Below, one piece after another: positions 8,475 through 17,089 of a stretch of 54,407 nucleotides of DNA. Source of the stretch: Deltaproteobacteria bacterium (GTDB lineage: Bacteria > Desulfobacterota > Syntrophia > Syntrophales > UBA2210). Under the pieces are notes generated by a model. The model was not told the origin of the DNA. It did not search any database and saw only the letters and a program-made list of their open reading frames with translations. Position 1 is the first letter of the stretch. Every line of letters starts with the position of its first letter. Location: assembly GCA_026388515.1 (NCBI GenBank), contig JAPLJO010000167.1, positions 1 to 54,407 on the forward strand, written 5' to 3'. Position numbers and translations under genes: made by a program.

Positions 8475-8559
8475 CTCCCCCTCTTGAGAAGGACCGGGGT
8501 GTGTTTCCTTAATGTATCTCAACGCCCTGGATTCCATTGAATGATCAACATGAATGACC

Positions 8560-8587
8560 TTGCAGGTTAGTCACACTTCCCTTATAT
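8560..8587 (+). promoter_or_regulatory. Probable sigma-70 promoter of the activator gene
   Basis: TTGCAG and TTATAT are separated by 16 bases and end 31 bases before the ATG at 8619. A GGGAGA-type ribosome site follows. This would give the activator its own constitutive transcription. Confidence 0.4.
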
Positions 8588-8618
8588 ATTAAAGTTATCC
8601 AGTCATGGGAGAATATTC

Positions 8619-11399
8619 ATGAGTAAAACATCAAGGGAAAATCATGAGGAGATAGTGGATAAGCATCGTTATATGCTGAAAAAATCTTTAAAGTCATCGG
8701 CGTCCACTAAGAATATTCAACAACTATTAAAAATCCCTGCCTTTACCAATATCGCAATTCTAATAATTGACGCCAGTTGCAGGATTATATTCTGCAACAG
8801 AGCCTATAAAAAACTTTCTGCGCACAAAGGCAAGGATAGCATCGGCACAGGCAAAAAACGGAAGTCCCCTCAACTGCAGGGAATTAAATCGGTCGCCGAA
8901 CTCATTGTTGAAGGTACAACACCCGCGAAAATCAAGCGTTACTATGGCGCACATGCCCGGCATGTCGAGTGTGCTGACGGTGAGTATAGCCTTGAGATAT
9001 TTCCCCCTCATCTTGGAGAGAGAGGGATGTGGCTGTTTTCCACGGCAGCACCCCTGACAGATAAAAAGGGAATTCTGATTGGTGCGGTGCAGACCCTGCA
9101 GGACCTCAACGCGAGAAAAAAGATCGAAGACGATCTGTTTGATTCCGAACAGAAGACGCAAACCATTCTGAATCAAATAGAAGACGGCTATTACGAAGTT
9201 GATCTCCGCGGTCATACGCTCTCCTGTAACGATGCGCTCTCCAGGATTTTTGGATATTCCCGCAGTGAGCTGATCGGAAAATCGTACAAGGTCATGATGG
9301 GCGACAAAGACTCGAGTGAGGTATTCAAGATATTTAACAGAGTGTACAAGAGCGGAAAACCTTTGAGTGCAATAGAAATGGAGATTGTCAGAAAGGACAA
9401 ACATCCAAGGATTATTCAGCTGTCCACTTCCCTGATGCGGGACGCTGAAGGCACGCCAACGGGATTCCGCGGCATCATCCGGGACGTCACGGACATGCGA
9501 AATGCAGAGCGTGCGTTGATTCAATATAAAGAGCGCCTTGAGGATCTTGTCCGTATCCGCACGAAAAAATTGCGAACGGCCAATAAAATGCTCAGGGATG
9601 AGATCAGAGAACGGGAAAAGGCGGAACAGAATCTGAGGCGGGAAAAGAATATTTCGGAAGATATCATCGAATCCATCCCATCTCTTTTCTATGTCATCGA
9701 TGAAAAATTCAAACTGATTAAGTGGAACAAGAATGTGGAGTTGGTGACGGGTTTTTCGCCGGATGAACTCCTGGGGATGAATACGCTGGAATTTTTCCGT
9801 AACGAAGACGTTCCCTTCGTAAGGGAGAAAATCAAGGAAACGTTCACCAAAGGACGGGCAACGGCGTATGTCAGTTATCGCGTCAGGAGCGAGATGATTC
9901 CCTATTTTTTCACCGGCGTGAGAACAATGATCAATGACAAGTATTATCAGGTGGGGGTCGGCATAGATCGGGCCGAACTGCAGGAGACCAGAGAGGCGCT
10001 GCAGGAAAGTGAAGCCCGCCTGAGCCTGGCCGCGGATTCCGCTGAAGCCGGCCTGTGGTCTTTGAATATCAACAGCGGTCATATCTGGGCCACCCTGAAA
10101 TCTCTGGAGCTGCACGGAGTTACTCCCGGCAGGGAAATAAACTTTGAGGGGTTGCTCGATATCATTCATCCCGAGGATCGCGCACAGTTTGCAGAGGCCG
10201 TTCAGAAGACCTTAAAGACAGGGCAGGACTTCAAGATTGAATACCGCATTCCACTTCCCGATGGAGGCATACGCTGGCTCGCCGCCCGGGGTCGCCAGCA
10301 TTCCACCGCAATGGAGGATACAGAGCGTTTGATGGGCGTATCCATAGATATTACTGAACGTAAACTCATGGAAGTGCAGCTTCAGGAACGCCTGAAAGAA
10401 ATCGAGAAACTCAAAGAGCAACTGGAAAAGGATAATGTGTATCTGCGCGAAGAGGTCAAGCTTCTTTTTGAGCACGAGAATATTGTCGGCGTGAGTAATG
10501 TTTTCAAGGAAGTCCTGGCCAAGGCCGAACAGGTGGCGCCGACGGATTCCACGGTACTTATTCTCGGTGAAACCGGCACCGGGAAAGAACTGCTTGCGCG
10601 GGCGATTCACCACATGAGCTGGCGGAGGGATCGGCCGCTGATAACGGTAAACTGTGCATCCCTGCCGCCGTCATTGATAGAGAGTGAATTGTTCGGTCGT
10701 GAGAAGGGCGCGTATACCGGAGCCTTGACAAGAATGATCGGGCGCTTTGAGGTGGCCGACGGATCGACTCTCTTCCTGGATGAGATTGGTGAGCTTCACT
10801 ATGAATTGCAGAGTAAACTTCTCAGAGTGCTTGAGATCAGCCAGTTTGAGCGCCTGGGATCGACAAAGACCATTCAGGTCAATGTCCGTTTTATCGCAGC
10901 CAGCAACCGGGATCTGTCCAAAGCGGTGAAAGAGGGGAAATTCCGGAGAGATTTGTATTATCGCCTGAATGTCTTTCCCATTGTGATTCCACCGCTCCGT
11001 GATCGTCGGGAAGATATTCCTGCCCTGATCTGGGCATTCGTGAAGAAGTTTGAAAACAGTCTGGGTAAAAAAATCGAGAGCATTCCTCAAAAAAGCATGG
11101 ATGCCCTCCTGCAGCATCAGTGGCATGGGAATGTTCGTGAGCTGAAAAATGTCATTGAACATGCAATGATCATGAGCAATAAAACCCTTAATGTAGCGCC
11201 GACGGGCTTGACTTCACAGGAAGATGTTGAGTATACCGATGACCTTGAAAATATCGAGCGCAGACATATCATCGGGGTGCTCAATAAGACCGGCTGGCGC
11301 ATTGCGGGGAAAAATGGGGCTGCCGATATGCTTGGACTGAAGCGTACCACCCTTATCTCAAAAATGAAGGTTTTAGGCATCACGCGGCAGAAAACATGA
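8619..11399 (+). CDS. Sigma-54-dependent activator with four PAS domains
   Basis: 926 residues. Four PAS-like sensor domains lie roughly at residues 35-165, 180-300, 345-460 and 465-595, with coiled-coil linkers rich in Lys/Glu between them. The AAA+ domain follows: Walker A GETGTGKE near 648, the sigma-54 contact loop GAYTGA near 697 and Walker [10 protein letters not shown] near 720. A Fis-type helix-turn-helix ([16 protein letters not shown]) closes the protein. No response-regulator receiver domain is present, so it likely senses a small molecule or redox state directly through PAS. It stands between two catabolic clusters, each with a sigma-54-like site upstream, and is the natural candidate activator for both. 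Confidence 0.95.
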   Translation: MSKTSRENHEEIVDKHRYMLKKSLKSSASTKNIQQLLKIPAFTNIAILIIDASCRIIFCNRAYKKLSAHKGKDSIGTGKKRKSPQLQGIKSVAELIVEGTTPAKIKRYYGAHARHVECADGEYSLEIFPPHLGERGMWLFSTAAPLTDKKGILIGAVQTLQDLNARKKIEDDLFDSEQKTQTILNQIEDGYYEVDLRGHTLSCNDALSRIFGYSRSELIGKSYKVMMGDKDSSEVFKIFNRVYKSGKPLSAIEMEIVRKDKHPRIIQLSTSLMRDAEGTPTGFRGIIRDVTDMRNAERALIQYKERLEDLVRIRTKKLRTANKMLRDEIREREKAEQNLRREKNISEDIIESIPSLFYVIDEKFKLIKWNKNVELVTGFSPDELLGMNTLEFFRNEDVPFVREKIKETFTKGRATAYVSYRVRSEMIPYFFTGVRTMINDKYYQVGVGIDRAELQETREALQESEARLSLAADSAEAGLWSLNINSGHIWATLKSLELHGVTPGREINFEGLLDIIHPEDRAQFAEAVQKTLKTGQDFKIEYRIPLPDGGIRWLAARGRQHSTAMEDTERLMGVSIDITERKLMEVQLQERLKEIEKLKEQLEKDNVYLREEVKLLFEHENIVGVSNVFKEVLAKAEQVAPTDSTVLILGETGTGKELLARAIHHMSWRRDRPLITVNCASLPPSLIESELFGREKGAYTGALTRMIGRFEVADGSTLFLDEIGELHYELQSKLLRVLEISQFERLGSTKTIQVNVRFIAASNRDLSKAVKEGKFRRDLYYRLNVFPIVIPPLRDRREDIPALIWAFVKKFENSLGKKIESIPQKSMDALLQHQWHGNVRELKNVIEHAMIMSNKTLNVAPTGLTSQEDVEYTDDLENIERRHIIGVLNKTGWRIAGKNGAADMLGLKRTTLISKMKVLGITRQKT

Positions 11400-11417
11400 T
11401 GTCTATATATCGACACC

Positions 11418-11435
11418 ATGTCGAATAATCGACAT
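11418..11435. promoter_or_regulatory. Palindrome, possible upstream activator site
   Basis: ATGTCGA-ATAA-TCGACAT is a perfect 7-bp inverted repeat, and another TCGAC half lies just left of it at 11410-11414. It sits 117 bases before the candidate sigma-54 promoter at 11535, the usual distance for an enhancer of a sigma-54 activator. No T-run follows, so it is not a terminator. Confidence 0.4.
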
Positions 11436-11534
11436 TTCCAGTGATTGTGAACCCTTCGTCCTGCCACCGTTTTTATATAGGATATATCAATTATTTAAGT
11501 ATGTTGCTTGCCTGAATCACATCTCCTCGCCTCC

Positions 11535-11550
11535 TGGTACAAATTACGCA
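11535..11550 (+). promoter_or_regulatory. Candidate sigma-54 promoter (weak)
   Basis: TGGTACAAATTACGCA has GG and GC at the required 12-base spacing and fits TGGYAYR; the two T bases before GC are replaced by AC. It lies 206 bases before the ABM-fold gene. Nothing else is recognised in the 341-base gap 11400-11740; a 61-codon open frame there lacks a ribosome site and domain pattern. Confidence 0.28.
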
Positions 11551-11740
11551 TATACAATACCTCATCAACGTACAACCGGCGACGGGAAGCATCGCATGTG
11601 GAGAAATTTGCCAAAGAAAATCTTAAATGCGCACCACCCGATAGTTGCCCTGTCCTTTATGCCGGTGTCGGCGCGTATAAACGATTAGTGTAAACCATGT
11701 CGTATGACCGCATCAACGCACGCAACCGGAATGGTGATAC

Positions 11741-12067
11741 ATGATTCACGCGACAGTAAAAATCGAGCTTAGCCCCGATAAACATGATGAGGCCCTGCAG
11801 ATATTACGTCCGATTGTTGACCGAATCAGAAACTCGAACAGCTGTATAAGCTGCTCCATCTATCAAGACATTGAGGAGGCGCATCTGATCGTGCTGGAAC
11901 AATTCTGGGAAAGCGAAGAGGGAATGACGCGTCACCTTCGTTCTCAGGATTACCAGAAGATTCTTATTGTTATGGAGATGGCGATGAAACCGCCGGAAAT
12001 CCAGTTCAACACTATTACAGGCTCGACCGGCGTAGAGACAATAGAAAAGGCAAGGATGAGCAAATAA
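11741..12067 (+). CDS. ABM-fold (antibiotic biosynthesis monooxygenase-like) small protein
   Basis: 108 residues with the ferredoxin-like ABM pattern: an N-terminal strand (IHATVKIELSPDKHDEAL), a helix, a strand with CISCSIYQDIEEAH, then the WESEEGMTRHLRSQDY helix typical of this dimeric alpha/beta-barrel family. Family members include quinol monooxygenases, but many only bind ligands or act as cofactor-free isomerases, so an oxygenase role is not claimed in this anaerobic setting. The ribosome site is weak. It is the first gene of a five-gene cluster ending with a GMC flavoprotein. Confidence 0.72.
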   Translation: MIHATVKIELSPDKHDEALQILRPIVDRIRNSNSCISCSIYQDIEEAHLIVLEQFWESEEGMTRHLRSQDYQKILIVMEMAMKPPEIQFNTITGSTGVETIEKARMSK

Positions 12068-12107
12068 TAATATCCGCGATACGCAGCCGGTAAAAGGGAG
12101 GCAAAAA

Positions 12108-12857
12108 ATGAGCAGCTTGATTTGGGCAGGAATTGTACTGGCGGTTCTCGTTTTCTGGATGTGGCTGGAGAGATGGAGGCTGCTTCAGCCTTCCGTTCCG
12201 TGGGCCCTGAAGATCGGGGTCAAGAAGTATGGATTGAAATATCTGTTGGACGGAAGAGGCCTGAACATCTTTGCCTATGGTCGCTTTTTACCCCATTATA
12301 TTGCGGTCTATCAGTGGTTTATGGTGCGAATGGGGGCAAAAGGAAAAAAATGGATGGCGGAGACATACCATGGCAAGGTTTTACCGACGGAGCTTGCAAA
12401 AGCCATCATCACGGTCGATCATAATATTCCCCTGCAGGACCTCGGCACAAGGATCATACCCTATGGAAAGGCCAGGGAGATCATGATGGAAGCGAATCCG
12501 GACATCGCTCTTACGCATTGCGCATGCAGAACGGCATCGGGAAAGAATTGCGGACCGAAAGATGTCTGCATGGCCATCGGACGGCCTTTCACGGATTTCG
12601 TCCTTGAGCACCAGCCGAAAACTACCCGACGGATCACCAAGGAAGAAGCCCTCAAGATCCTGGATGATGCGCACAAGCGCGGATGTGTGCACAATGCCTA
12701 TTTCAAGGATGCCGCGTTCGACCAGTTTTATGCCATCTGCAGCTGCTGCTCCTGCTGTTGTACCGGCATCATGGCCATGGGTCTTGGGATAGATATGGTA
12801 TGTGCATCCGGATACATTGCGGAAGTTGAAAATGTCCTCAACAGGCCAGGAAACTGA
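12108..12857 (+). CDS. Membrane-anchored cysteine-rich Fe-S protein
   Basis: 249 residues. An N-terminal hydrophobic helix (about residues 4-20) should anchor it. Cysteines cluster at 138, 140, 148 and 154 (HCACR...C...C), at 193, and at 211, 213, 214, 216, 217 and 218 in CSCCSCCC, enough for one or two Fe-S clusters. It is a paralog of the protein at 13789, sharing the paired-Cys motif, the KEEALKILD-like helix and the ICSC motif, but it lacks that protein's C-terminal ferredoxin domain. GGGAGG precedes the ATG. An electron-transfer role beside the GMC flavoprotein is inferred. I do not recognise a named family. Confidence 0.7.
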   Translation: MSSLIWAGIVLAVLVFWMWLERWRLLQPSVPWALKIGVKKYGLKYLLDGRGLNIFAYGRFLPHYIAVYQWFMVRMGAKGKKWMAETYHGKVLPTELAKAIITVDHNIPLQDLGTRIIPYGKAREIMMEANPDIALTHCACRTASGKNCGPKDVCMAIGRPFTDFVLEHQPKTTRRITKEEALKILDDAHKRGCVHNAYFKDAAFDQFYAICSCCSCCCTGIMAMGLGIDMVCASGYIAEVENVLNRPGN

Positions 12858-12942
12858 TTTTAGGCGGCGAGCTTAAACCCATGGATGTTCGAACGCTGAA
12901 TTAAAAGAAGCACCGTTCAAGGATGACATCGATCTGAAGAGC

Positions 12943-13704
12943 ATGGATAAAAATAATTTCAGCACGGGATCAGGCGTACAGGAAAATAAAAAAAGCAGAA
13001 TCAGGACGATCGCCGCAGTTCTCCTGGTGGTCGGAATTTTCGTCTGTGGATATACCTGGCTGCTTGCCCCCTGGCTTCTGAACTGGGGAACAACCGCGGA
13101 AGAGGCAGTCAGGGTGCTGCCGGGCGATACATATGTGTCAGGCCCCACCAGAGTCGGGATGACACAGGCCATTACCATCGATACGCCGCCCGACAAAATC
13201 TGGCCATGGCTTGTTCAGATGGGACAGGATCGTGCAGGATTCTATAGTTATGAGAAGCTTGAAAGACTCTTCGGATTTGGCATCCATAATACCTACCGGA
13301 TCGTCCCGGAGTGGCAGAATCTTGAAGCAGGTGATTTCGTCAAATTCCATCAATGGGGCATAGGAATGCAGGTGGTCTCCGTGGAAAAAGATAAGAACAT
13401 TTTGATGGTGACCGACTCACGAACGCCGATGAAAGATACTCCGGGGAAAAAAGAATTAAGACTTCCTCTTCCTGAAGGGATGTATATCGTGTGGGACTGG
13501 GATTTTAATCTCATCTCGCTCCCTGATAAAAAAACCCGACTCGTCATCCGTGCATTGGCCGGCTGGAGCGACATGAATCCGGTGATAAGCTGGATTCTTC
13601 AATTCGCAGTGGGTTTTCCAAGCTCGATTATGCAAATGCAGATGCTGAAGGAATTGAAACAATGTTCTGAAGGAACCCATCCGGCCCTTGCAGTAAATAA
13701 ATAG
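12943..13704 (+). CDS. SRPBCC-fold protein with N-terminal membrane helix
   Basis: 253 residues. After a short basic stretch, a hydrophobic helix at about residues 22-44 anchors the protein, leaving the rest outside or membrane-facing. The body has the helix-grip pattern of SRPBCC (START/Bet v1-like) proteins: ITIDTPPDKIWPWLVQMGQDRAGF is the usual first strand and helix, and the last long helix ends the fold. Such domains bind hydrophobic ligands. It lies between two related Fe-S protein genes, so a lipid- or substrate-binding role in that membrane system is inferred. The ribosome site is poor. Confidence 0.68.
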   Translation: MDKNNFSTGSGVQENKKSRIRTIAAVLLVVGIFVCGYTWLLAPWLLNWGTTAEEAVRVLPGDTYVSGPTRVGMTQAITIDTPPDKIWPWLVQMGQDRAGFYSYEKLERLFGFGIHNTYRIVPEWQNLEAGDFVKFHQWGIGMQVVSVEKDKNILMVTDSRTPMKDTPGKKELRLPLPEGMYIVWDWDFNLISLPDKKTRLVIRALAGWSDMNPVISWILQFAVGFPSSIMQMQMLKELKQCSEGTHPALAVNK

Positions 13705-13788
13705 CTGACTTTCATTATGCATTAAGAGAAATTAATCTTTTAGTAATAGAAACAGTTATCAACCACGCGAAAAAGGAGGATGAAACCG

Positions 13789-14691
13789 ATGAGAGGATCC
13801 ACAAGAAGGCTGATGGCCAAACATGGCTGGCGGATCGACAAGGCGATTCACAATTACATCTACTTTGCCTTTTATTATCCCTATGTCTGGACATTGACCC
13901 AGTATGCGGGGAAGCTGTTTCCGAAGACAACGTGGTTCAAACCGATAAACCCCATCCTGCGGATGATAACAAGTCGCTACCACGCCAAAATGCTCTCGGG
14001 CGGGGATGTCCAGCAGATACTCACCCTTAACGAAGATGTGGTTGCCACATCCGACAAGAACAAGCGGATCATTCCCTTTACCTATGCGCACAAAATCCTT
14101 TTCCAGAATCCGGACTATATTGCCGTTATGGATTGTCCCTGCAAGCGTTCACTCGGCGTGAAGGATCCGAAACTGCTCAATTCCTGTATCTGCGTGGGAA
14201 AGAACACGGCCGAATTCTGGGTGGATCGCTGCGGTAAAAAGTATCATGCCCGCAGGATAAATCAGAAAGAAGCACTCGATATCGTGACGAAGTTCAGAAA
14301 GATGGGTTATATCACCCAGATTTTTTTCAAGGTGGCCACAGGGGGAGCGGCGGGGGTTATCTGCAGCTGCCACAAAAGCAGCTGCCCGGAATTAAGGGCT
14401 CATCTGGCTATGAGGAAATGCGCGCCGGACCTCCGGATGACGGCCGATTCGGGGTACTCGATACGGCATGATGAGTCGATATGTAAGCACTGCGGCACCT
14501 GCGCCAAGATTTGCCAGTTTGAAGCCATTACGTTCAAGAATAACCGTGTGGAGTATGAAAGACGGAACTGTCTGGGGTGTGGTTTGTGTACGGAGCATTG
14601 TCCTCAAGGCGCCCTCAAGCTTTATCAGGATCCGGGGAAAGCAGTCCCCTTAAACATTGATATCGTAAAAAGAGAATATTTAAGCCATTGA
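13789..14691 (+). CDS. Fe-S protein with C-terminal 2[4Fe-4S] ferredoxin domain
   Basis: 300 residues from the ATG at 13789, which has AAGGAGG nine bases upstream; an ATG at 13780 touches that site and is rejected. The N-terminal two thirds resemble the protein at 12108: paired cysteines in MDCPCKRS, a later CICVG, and ICSCHKSSC. The C-terminal third adds two ferredoxin motifs, CKHCGTCAKICQF and CLGCGLCTEHCPQG, for two [4Fe-4S] clusters. There is no clear transmembrane helix, but hydrophobic aromatic stretches occur near residues 20-45. It is probably the electron conduit between the GMC flavoprotein encoded 15 bases downstream and a membrane acceptor. Confidence 0.78.
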   Translation: MRGSTRRLMAKHGWRIDKAIHNYIYFAFYYPYVWTLTQYAGKLFPKTTWFKPINPILRMITSRYHAKMLSGGDVQQILTLNEDVVATSDKNKRIIPFTYAHKILFQNPDYIAVMDCPCKRSLGVKDPKLLNSCICVGKNTAEFWVDRCGKKYHARRINQKEALDIVTKFRKMGYITQIFFKVATGGAAGVICSCHKSSCPELRAHLAMRKCAPDLRMTADSGYSIRHDESICKHCGTCAKICQFEAITFKNNRVEYERRNCLGCGLCTEHCPQGALKLYQDPGKAVPLNIDIVKREYLSH

Positions 14692-14706
14692 AATAAGGAG
14701 GGATCC

Positions 14707-16044
14707 ATGAGCGCTGAACCCAGCAAAAAGAAACAGGATGTGAAGAGCACACGCAATGAGTATGATGTCATCGTTGTTGGATCGGGTGTGGGAGGGACCA
14801 CCGTTGCGCGTGAGATGAGCCGGCGGGGAAAGAAAGTATTGCTGTTGGAGCGCGGGGGAAACTGGACCGCCCTCGGCAACTCTATGGCAAACCTGATGGT
14901 GATGCAATGGAGTCCTCTGATCTTCAGCAAGCAGTTGAGTGCCATATATTGCACATCCAACTATGGCGGCGCTTCCGTAGTCAGTTGCGGTGCTGCCGTC
15001 CCGCCGCCTAAAAAAGTGTTCGACAAAGTAGGCATCGATCTCAGCGTCGAAACCGAGGAAGCCCGCAGTGAGATGTGGATCAACAAGATGCCCGATGTGC
15101 TTGTGGGGCCAACCACGCTGCGCCTGCTTGAGTGCGCAAACGATCTTGGATACCACTGGACGAAGCTGGAGCGTTTTGTTGACGTGAACCGGTGTGTGCC
15201 GAACTGCTCCGACTGCATGCTCGGCTGCCCCCGGGGGGCCAAATGGACCGGCCGTATTTACGGAGACGACATGCTCAGAAACGGTGGAGATCTGCAGCTC
15301 AACACAAAAATCATGAACATCATCGTGGAGAACGGTAAGGCTGTCGGCGTCCAGGACAGCAAAGGCAAGAAATACTACGGCAAGAAAATCATACTGAGCG
15401 CGGGCGTGGGCAATGTGGGACTTCTCCGACGTGCGGGTCTTAATGAAGCAGGCAGGAGTTTTGCCGTCGATTATCTTCAATTCATCGGTGGCGTCATTCC
15501 CCATATGAATTCGGTGTATGAGCAGCCCATGACAATCGGCACCCAGGAACATTACGAAGAGGATGGATTCATCCTCGTACCTGTGTTTACCAACTGGTAC
15601 TTTCTTGCCATACTGCTCACGCTCAAAGGGCCGTGGCACTATTCGTGGTTAAAGAACGCCTTTCGCAGTACGGGTATCATGGTGAAGGTGCAGGACGAAC
15701 TGGCAGGAGAGATCTATCCTGATAATTTCTTTTATATGGCTTCCAAAACGCCGAGCGAGAGGGATAAAAAGCGGCTGAAAAAGGGAGCGGATATAGTAAA
15801 GCGGGTACTCAGGCGAGCGGGAGCGACGGACAATTCTTTTATGGAACTGCCGCCCATGGGGGCTCATCCTTCAGCCACATGCCGTATCAACGACACGGTG
15901 GACAAGAATCTTCAGACCAGAATTGAAAATTTGTACTGCTGTGACGCAAGCGTGGTGCCCGAATCGCTCGGTGAGCCGGTTGTCTGGACGGTGGTTGCTC
16001 TTGGCAAGCGTCTTGCCAAGCACCTGGACGCACAGCTTGCCTGA
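14707..16044 (+). CDS. GMC-type FAD oxidoreductase with a four-Cys motif
   Basis: 445 residues. The FAD-binding VVGSGVGGTTVAREM is at about residues 23-37, followed by LLLERGG. The C-terminal block, with MGAHPSATCRIND and NLYCCDASVVPESLGEP, is the hallmark of GMC oxidoreductases such as choline, alcohol and sterol dehydrogenases. The motif CVPNCSDCMLGC near residues 163-174 supplies four cysteines, as in GMC-like enzymes that pass electrons to an Fe-S cluster. It is probably a dehydrogenase of an alcohol or ring hydroxyl, donating electrons to the adjacent Fe-S proteins rather than oxygen. TAAGGAGGG precedes the ATG. Confidence 0.85.
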   Translation: MSAEPSKKKQDVKSTRNEYDVIVVGSGVGGTTVAREMSRRGKKVLLLERGGNWTALGNSMANLMVMQWSPLIFSKQLSAIYCTSNYGGASVVSCGAAVPPPKKVFDKVGIDLSVETEEARSEMWINKMPDVLVGPTTLRLLECANDLGYHWTKLERFVDVNRCVPNCSDCMLGCPRGAKWTGRIYGDDMLRNGGDLQLNTKIMNIIVENGKAVGVQDSKGKKYYGKKIILSAGVGNVGLLRRAGLNEAGRSFAVDYLQFIGGVIPHMNSVYEQPMTIGTQEHYEEDGFILVPVFTNWYFLAILLTLKGPWHYSWLKNAFRSTGIMVKVQDELAGEIYPDNFFYMASKTPSERDKKRLKKGADIVKRVLRRAGATDNSFMELPPMGAHPSATCRINDTVDKNLQTRIENLYCCDASVVPESLGEPVVWTVVALGKRLAKHLDAQLA

Positions 16045-16060
16045 AACTCACGAGAGGGGA

Positions 16061-16123
16061 ATGACCTCTCTTTACAATAAGGTCCTCGGGGACCTGGGTA
16101 TGGAAGACAAGATCATTGACTGA
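16061..16123 (+). CDS. Possible 20-residue peptide after the GMC gene
   Basis: An ATG directly after GAGAGGGGA opens 20 codons ending in LGMEDKIID and a TGA. The acidic, codon-like text fits a small protein or the tail of a decayed gene. The ribosome site is too close to the ATG for efficient start, so support is weak. Confidence 0.2.
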   Translation: MTSLYNKVLGDLGMEDKIID

Positions 16124-16140
16124 CTGATTCAAGCGTTCCG

Positions 16141-16177
16141 TGGTGGGAGGGTCCGGACGAACCTCCCACCTTGTTTC
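16141..16177 (+). terminator. Terminator of the 11741-16044 cluster
   Basis: GGTGGGAGG and CCTCCCACC form a perfect 9-bp stem around an 11-base loop that contains the palindrome GTCCGGAC. TTGTTT follows. It stands about 100 bases after the GMC gene. Confidence 0.65.
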
Positions 16178-16356
16178 CCGCCTGACTTCTATTCCCTGTT
16201 TACAATATGCTGTTTCAATTTCAGAGGGTATGCTGTGTCTGCCAGTACAATCTTCTGTAAACCCTGTGATCCGGTTGATTCTCGGGGACTTTTTTTACGT
16301 AACTTTAATTCCTGGTTGCTTATTCATTAAAAAATTATTTCTCCACAAATTTTTTC

Positions 16357-16385
16357 TTGACAAGAAGTTTGGATGTCTATTATAT
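16357..16385 (+). promoter_or_regulatory. Sigma-70 promoter of the TetR operon
   Basis: TTGACA (16357-16362) and TTATAT (16380-16385) are separated by 17 bases. Transcription would start at about 16392, inside the palindromic operator at 16392-16407, leaving a leader of about 95 bases before the TetR gene. Confidence 0.65.
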
Positions 16386-16391
16386 GGTGAC

Positions 16392-16407
16392 GACTGACCA
16401 ATCAGTC
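16392..16407. promoter_or_regulatory. TetR-type operator at the transcription start
   Basis: GACTGA-CCAA-TCAGTC is a perfect 6+4+6 inverted repeat directly downstream of the -10 box. Its core ACTGACCAATCA recurs with one change in the promoter at 22206-22234, pointing to one repressor for both. Position and symmetry fit autoregulation by the adjacent TetR protein. Confidence 0.65.
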
Positions 16408-16486
16408 ATATTTATTCGATTCAAAATATTTAAAGTAATTACAATACGTTAATATCTTTTTATTCAAAAAGACGGGGAGATTTGCA

Positions 16487-17089
16487 ATGGACAAAGCGCC
16501 CGCCAAAAGAGACATCATTCTGGATGCCGCCATACGGGTTTTCGCTGAAAAAGGATACTCTTCCAGCCGGACCCTGGACATTTCCAAAGAAGCCGGTGTC
16601 GCCTATGGATCTCTCTACAGCTATTTCAGCAGCAAGGATGAAATTCTTCTGTCCATTTTCCGGGAACGCTGGCGAATCCTCCTGGAGCGGATAGATCAGA
16701 TCAACCGCACCCTCTCGGACCCCGATGAGAGGTTTCTTGCCATCATCGACTTCATTTTTCGAAGCTACCAGCGCAATCCGGCCATGATGAAGGTCCTCAT
16801 CATGGATGTCCCGCGGCATAAGGAGTTTTACACCCCCGAGAACTGGAAATTATACAATGCTTTTTTTAAAGCACTGGCGGACATTTTCCGCGAAGGCCAG
16901 GAGAAAGAGATATACAATCGAAATATTTCCCCTTTAATAGCCACCTACTGCATATACGGTGCGGTTGACACAACCATCCGTCAATACGTCTACAACCCCG
17001 AATTCAATCATGAAGAGTTTCCCATCGAGCAGACCAGGCAGCAGATTGTTGGAATGCTGAAACAGGGTTATTCAAAAAGAGAGGTATGA
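16487..17089 (+). CDS. TetR-family transcriptional repressor
   Basis: 200 residues. The N-terminal helix-turn-helix spans about residues 8-55 with the family hallmarks IRVFAEKGYSSSRTLDISKEAG and GSLYSYFSSKDEIL. The C-terminal domain, which would bind the inducer, resembles FadR/AcrR-type regulators of fatty-acid genes. Such proteins often respond to acyl-CoA. The ATG follows GGGGAGA. It overlaps the next gene by four bases (ATGA), so it is translationally coupled to the acyl-CoA dehydrogenase. Its likely targets are its own promoter (operator 16392-16407) and the 20-kb operon at 22256 (site at 22219-22230). Confidence 0.9.
   Translation: MDKAPAKRDIILDAAIRVFAEKGYSSSRTLDISKEAGVAYGSLYSYFSSKDEILLSIFRERWRILLERIDQINRTLSDPDERFLAIIDFIFRSYQRNPAMMKVLIMDVPRHKEFYTPENWKLYNAFFKALADIFREGQEKEIYNRNISPLIATYCIYGAVDTTIRQYVYNPEFNHEEFPIEQTRQQIVGMLKQGYSKREV

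Noticed and set aside
11508-11693. 61-codon frame between the activator and the ABM-fold gene
   Set aside because: No ATG with a ribosome site and no family pattern; it overlaps the likely regulatory sequence.
16112-16130. TGACTGACTGATTC, similar to the TetR operator
   Set aside because: It lacks the two-armed symmetry of the site at 16392 and lies at the end of a coding-like stretch before a terminator, away from any promoter.
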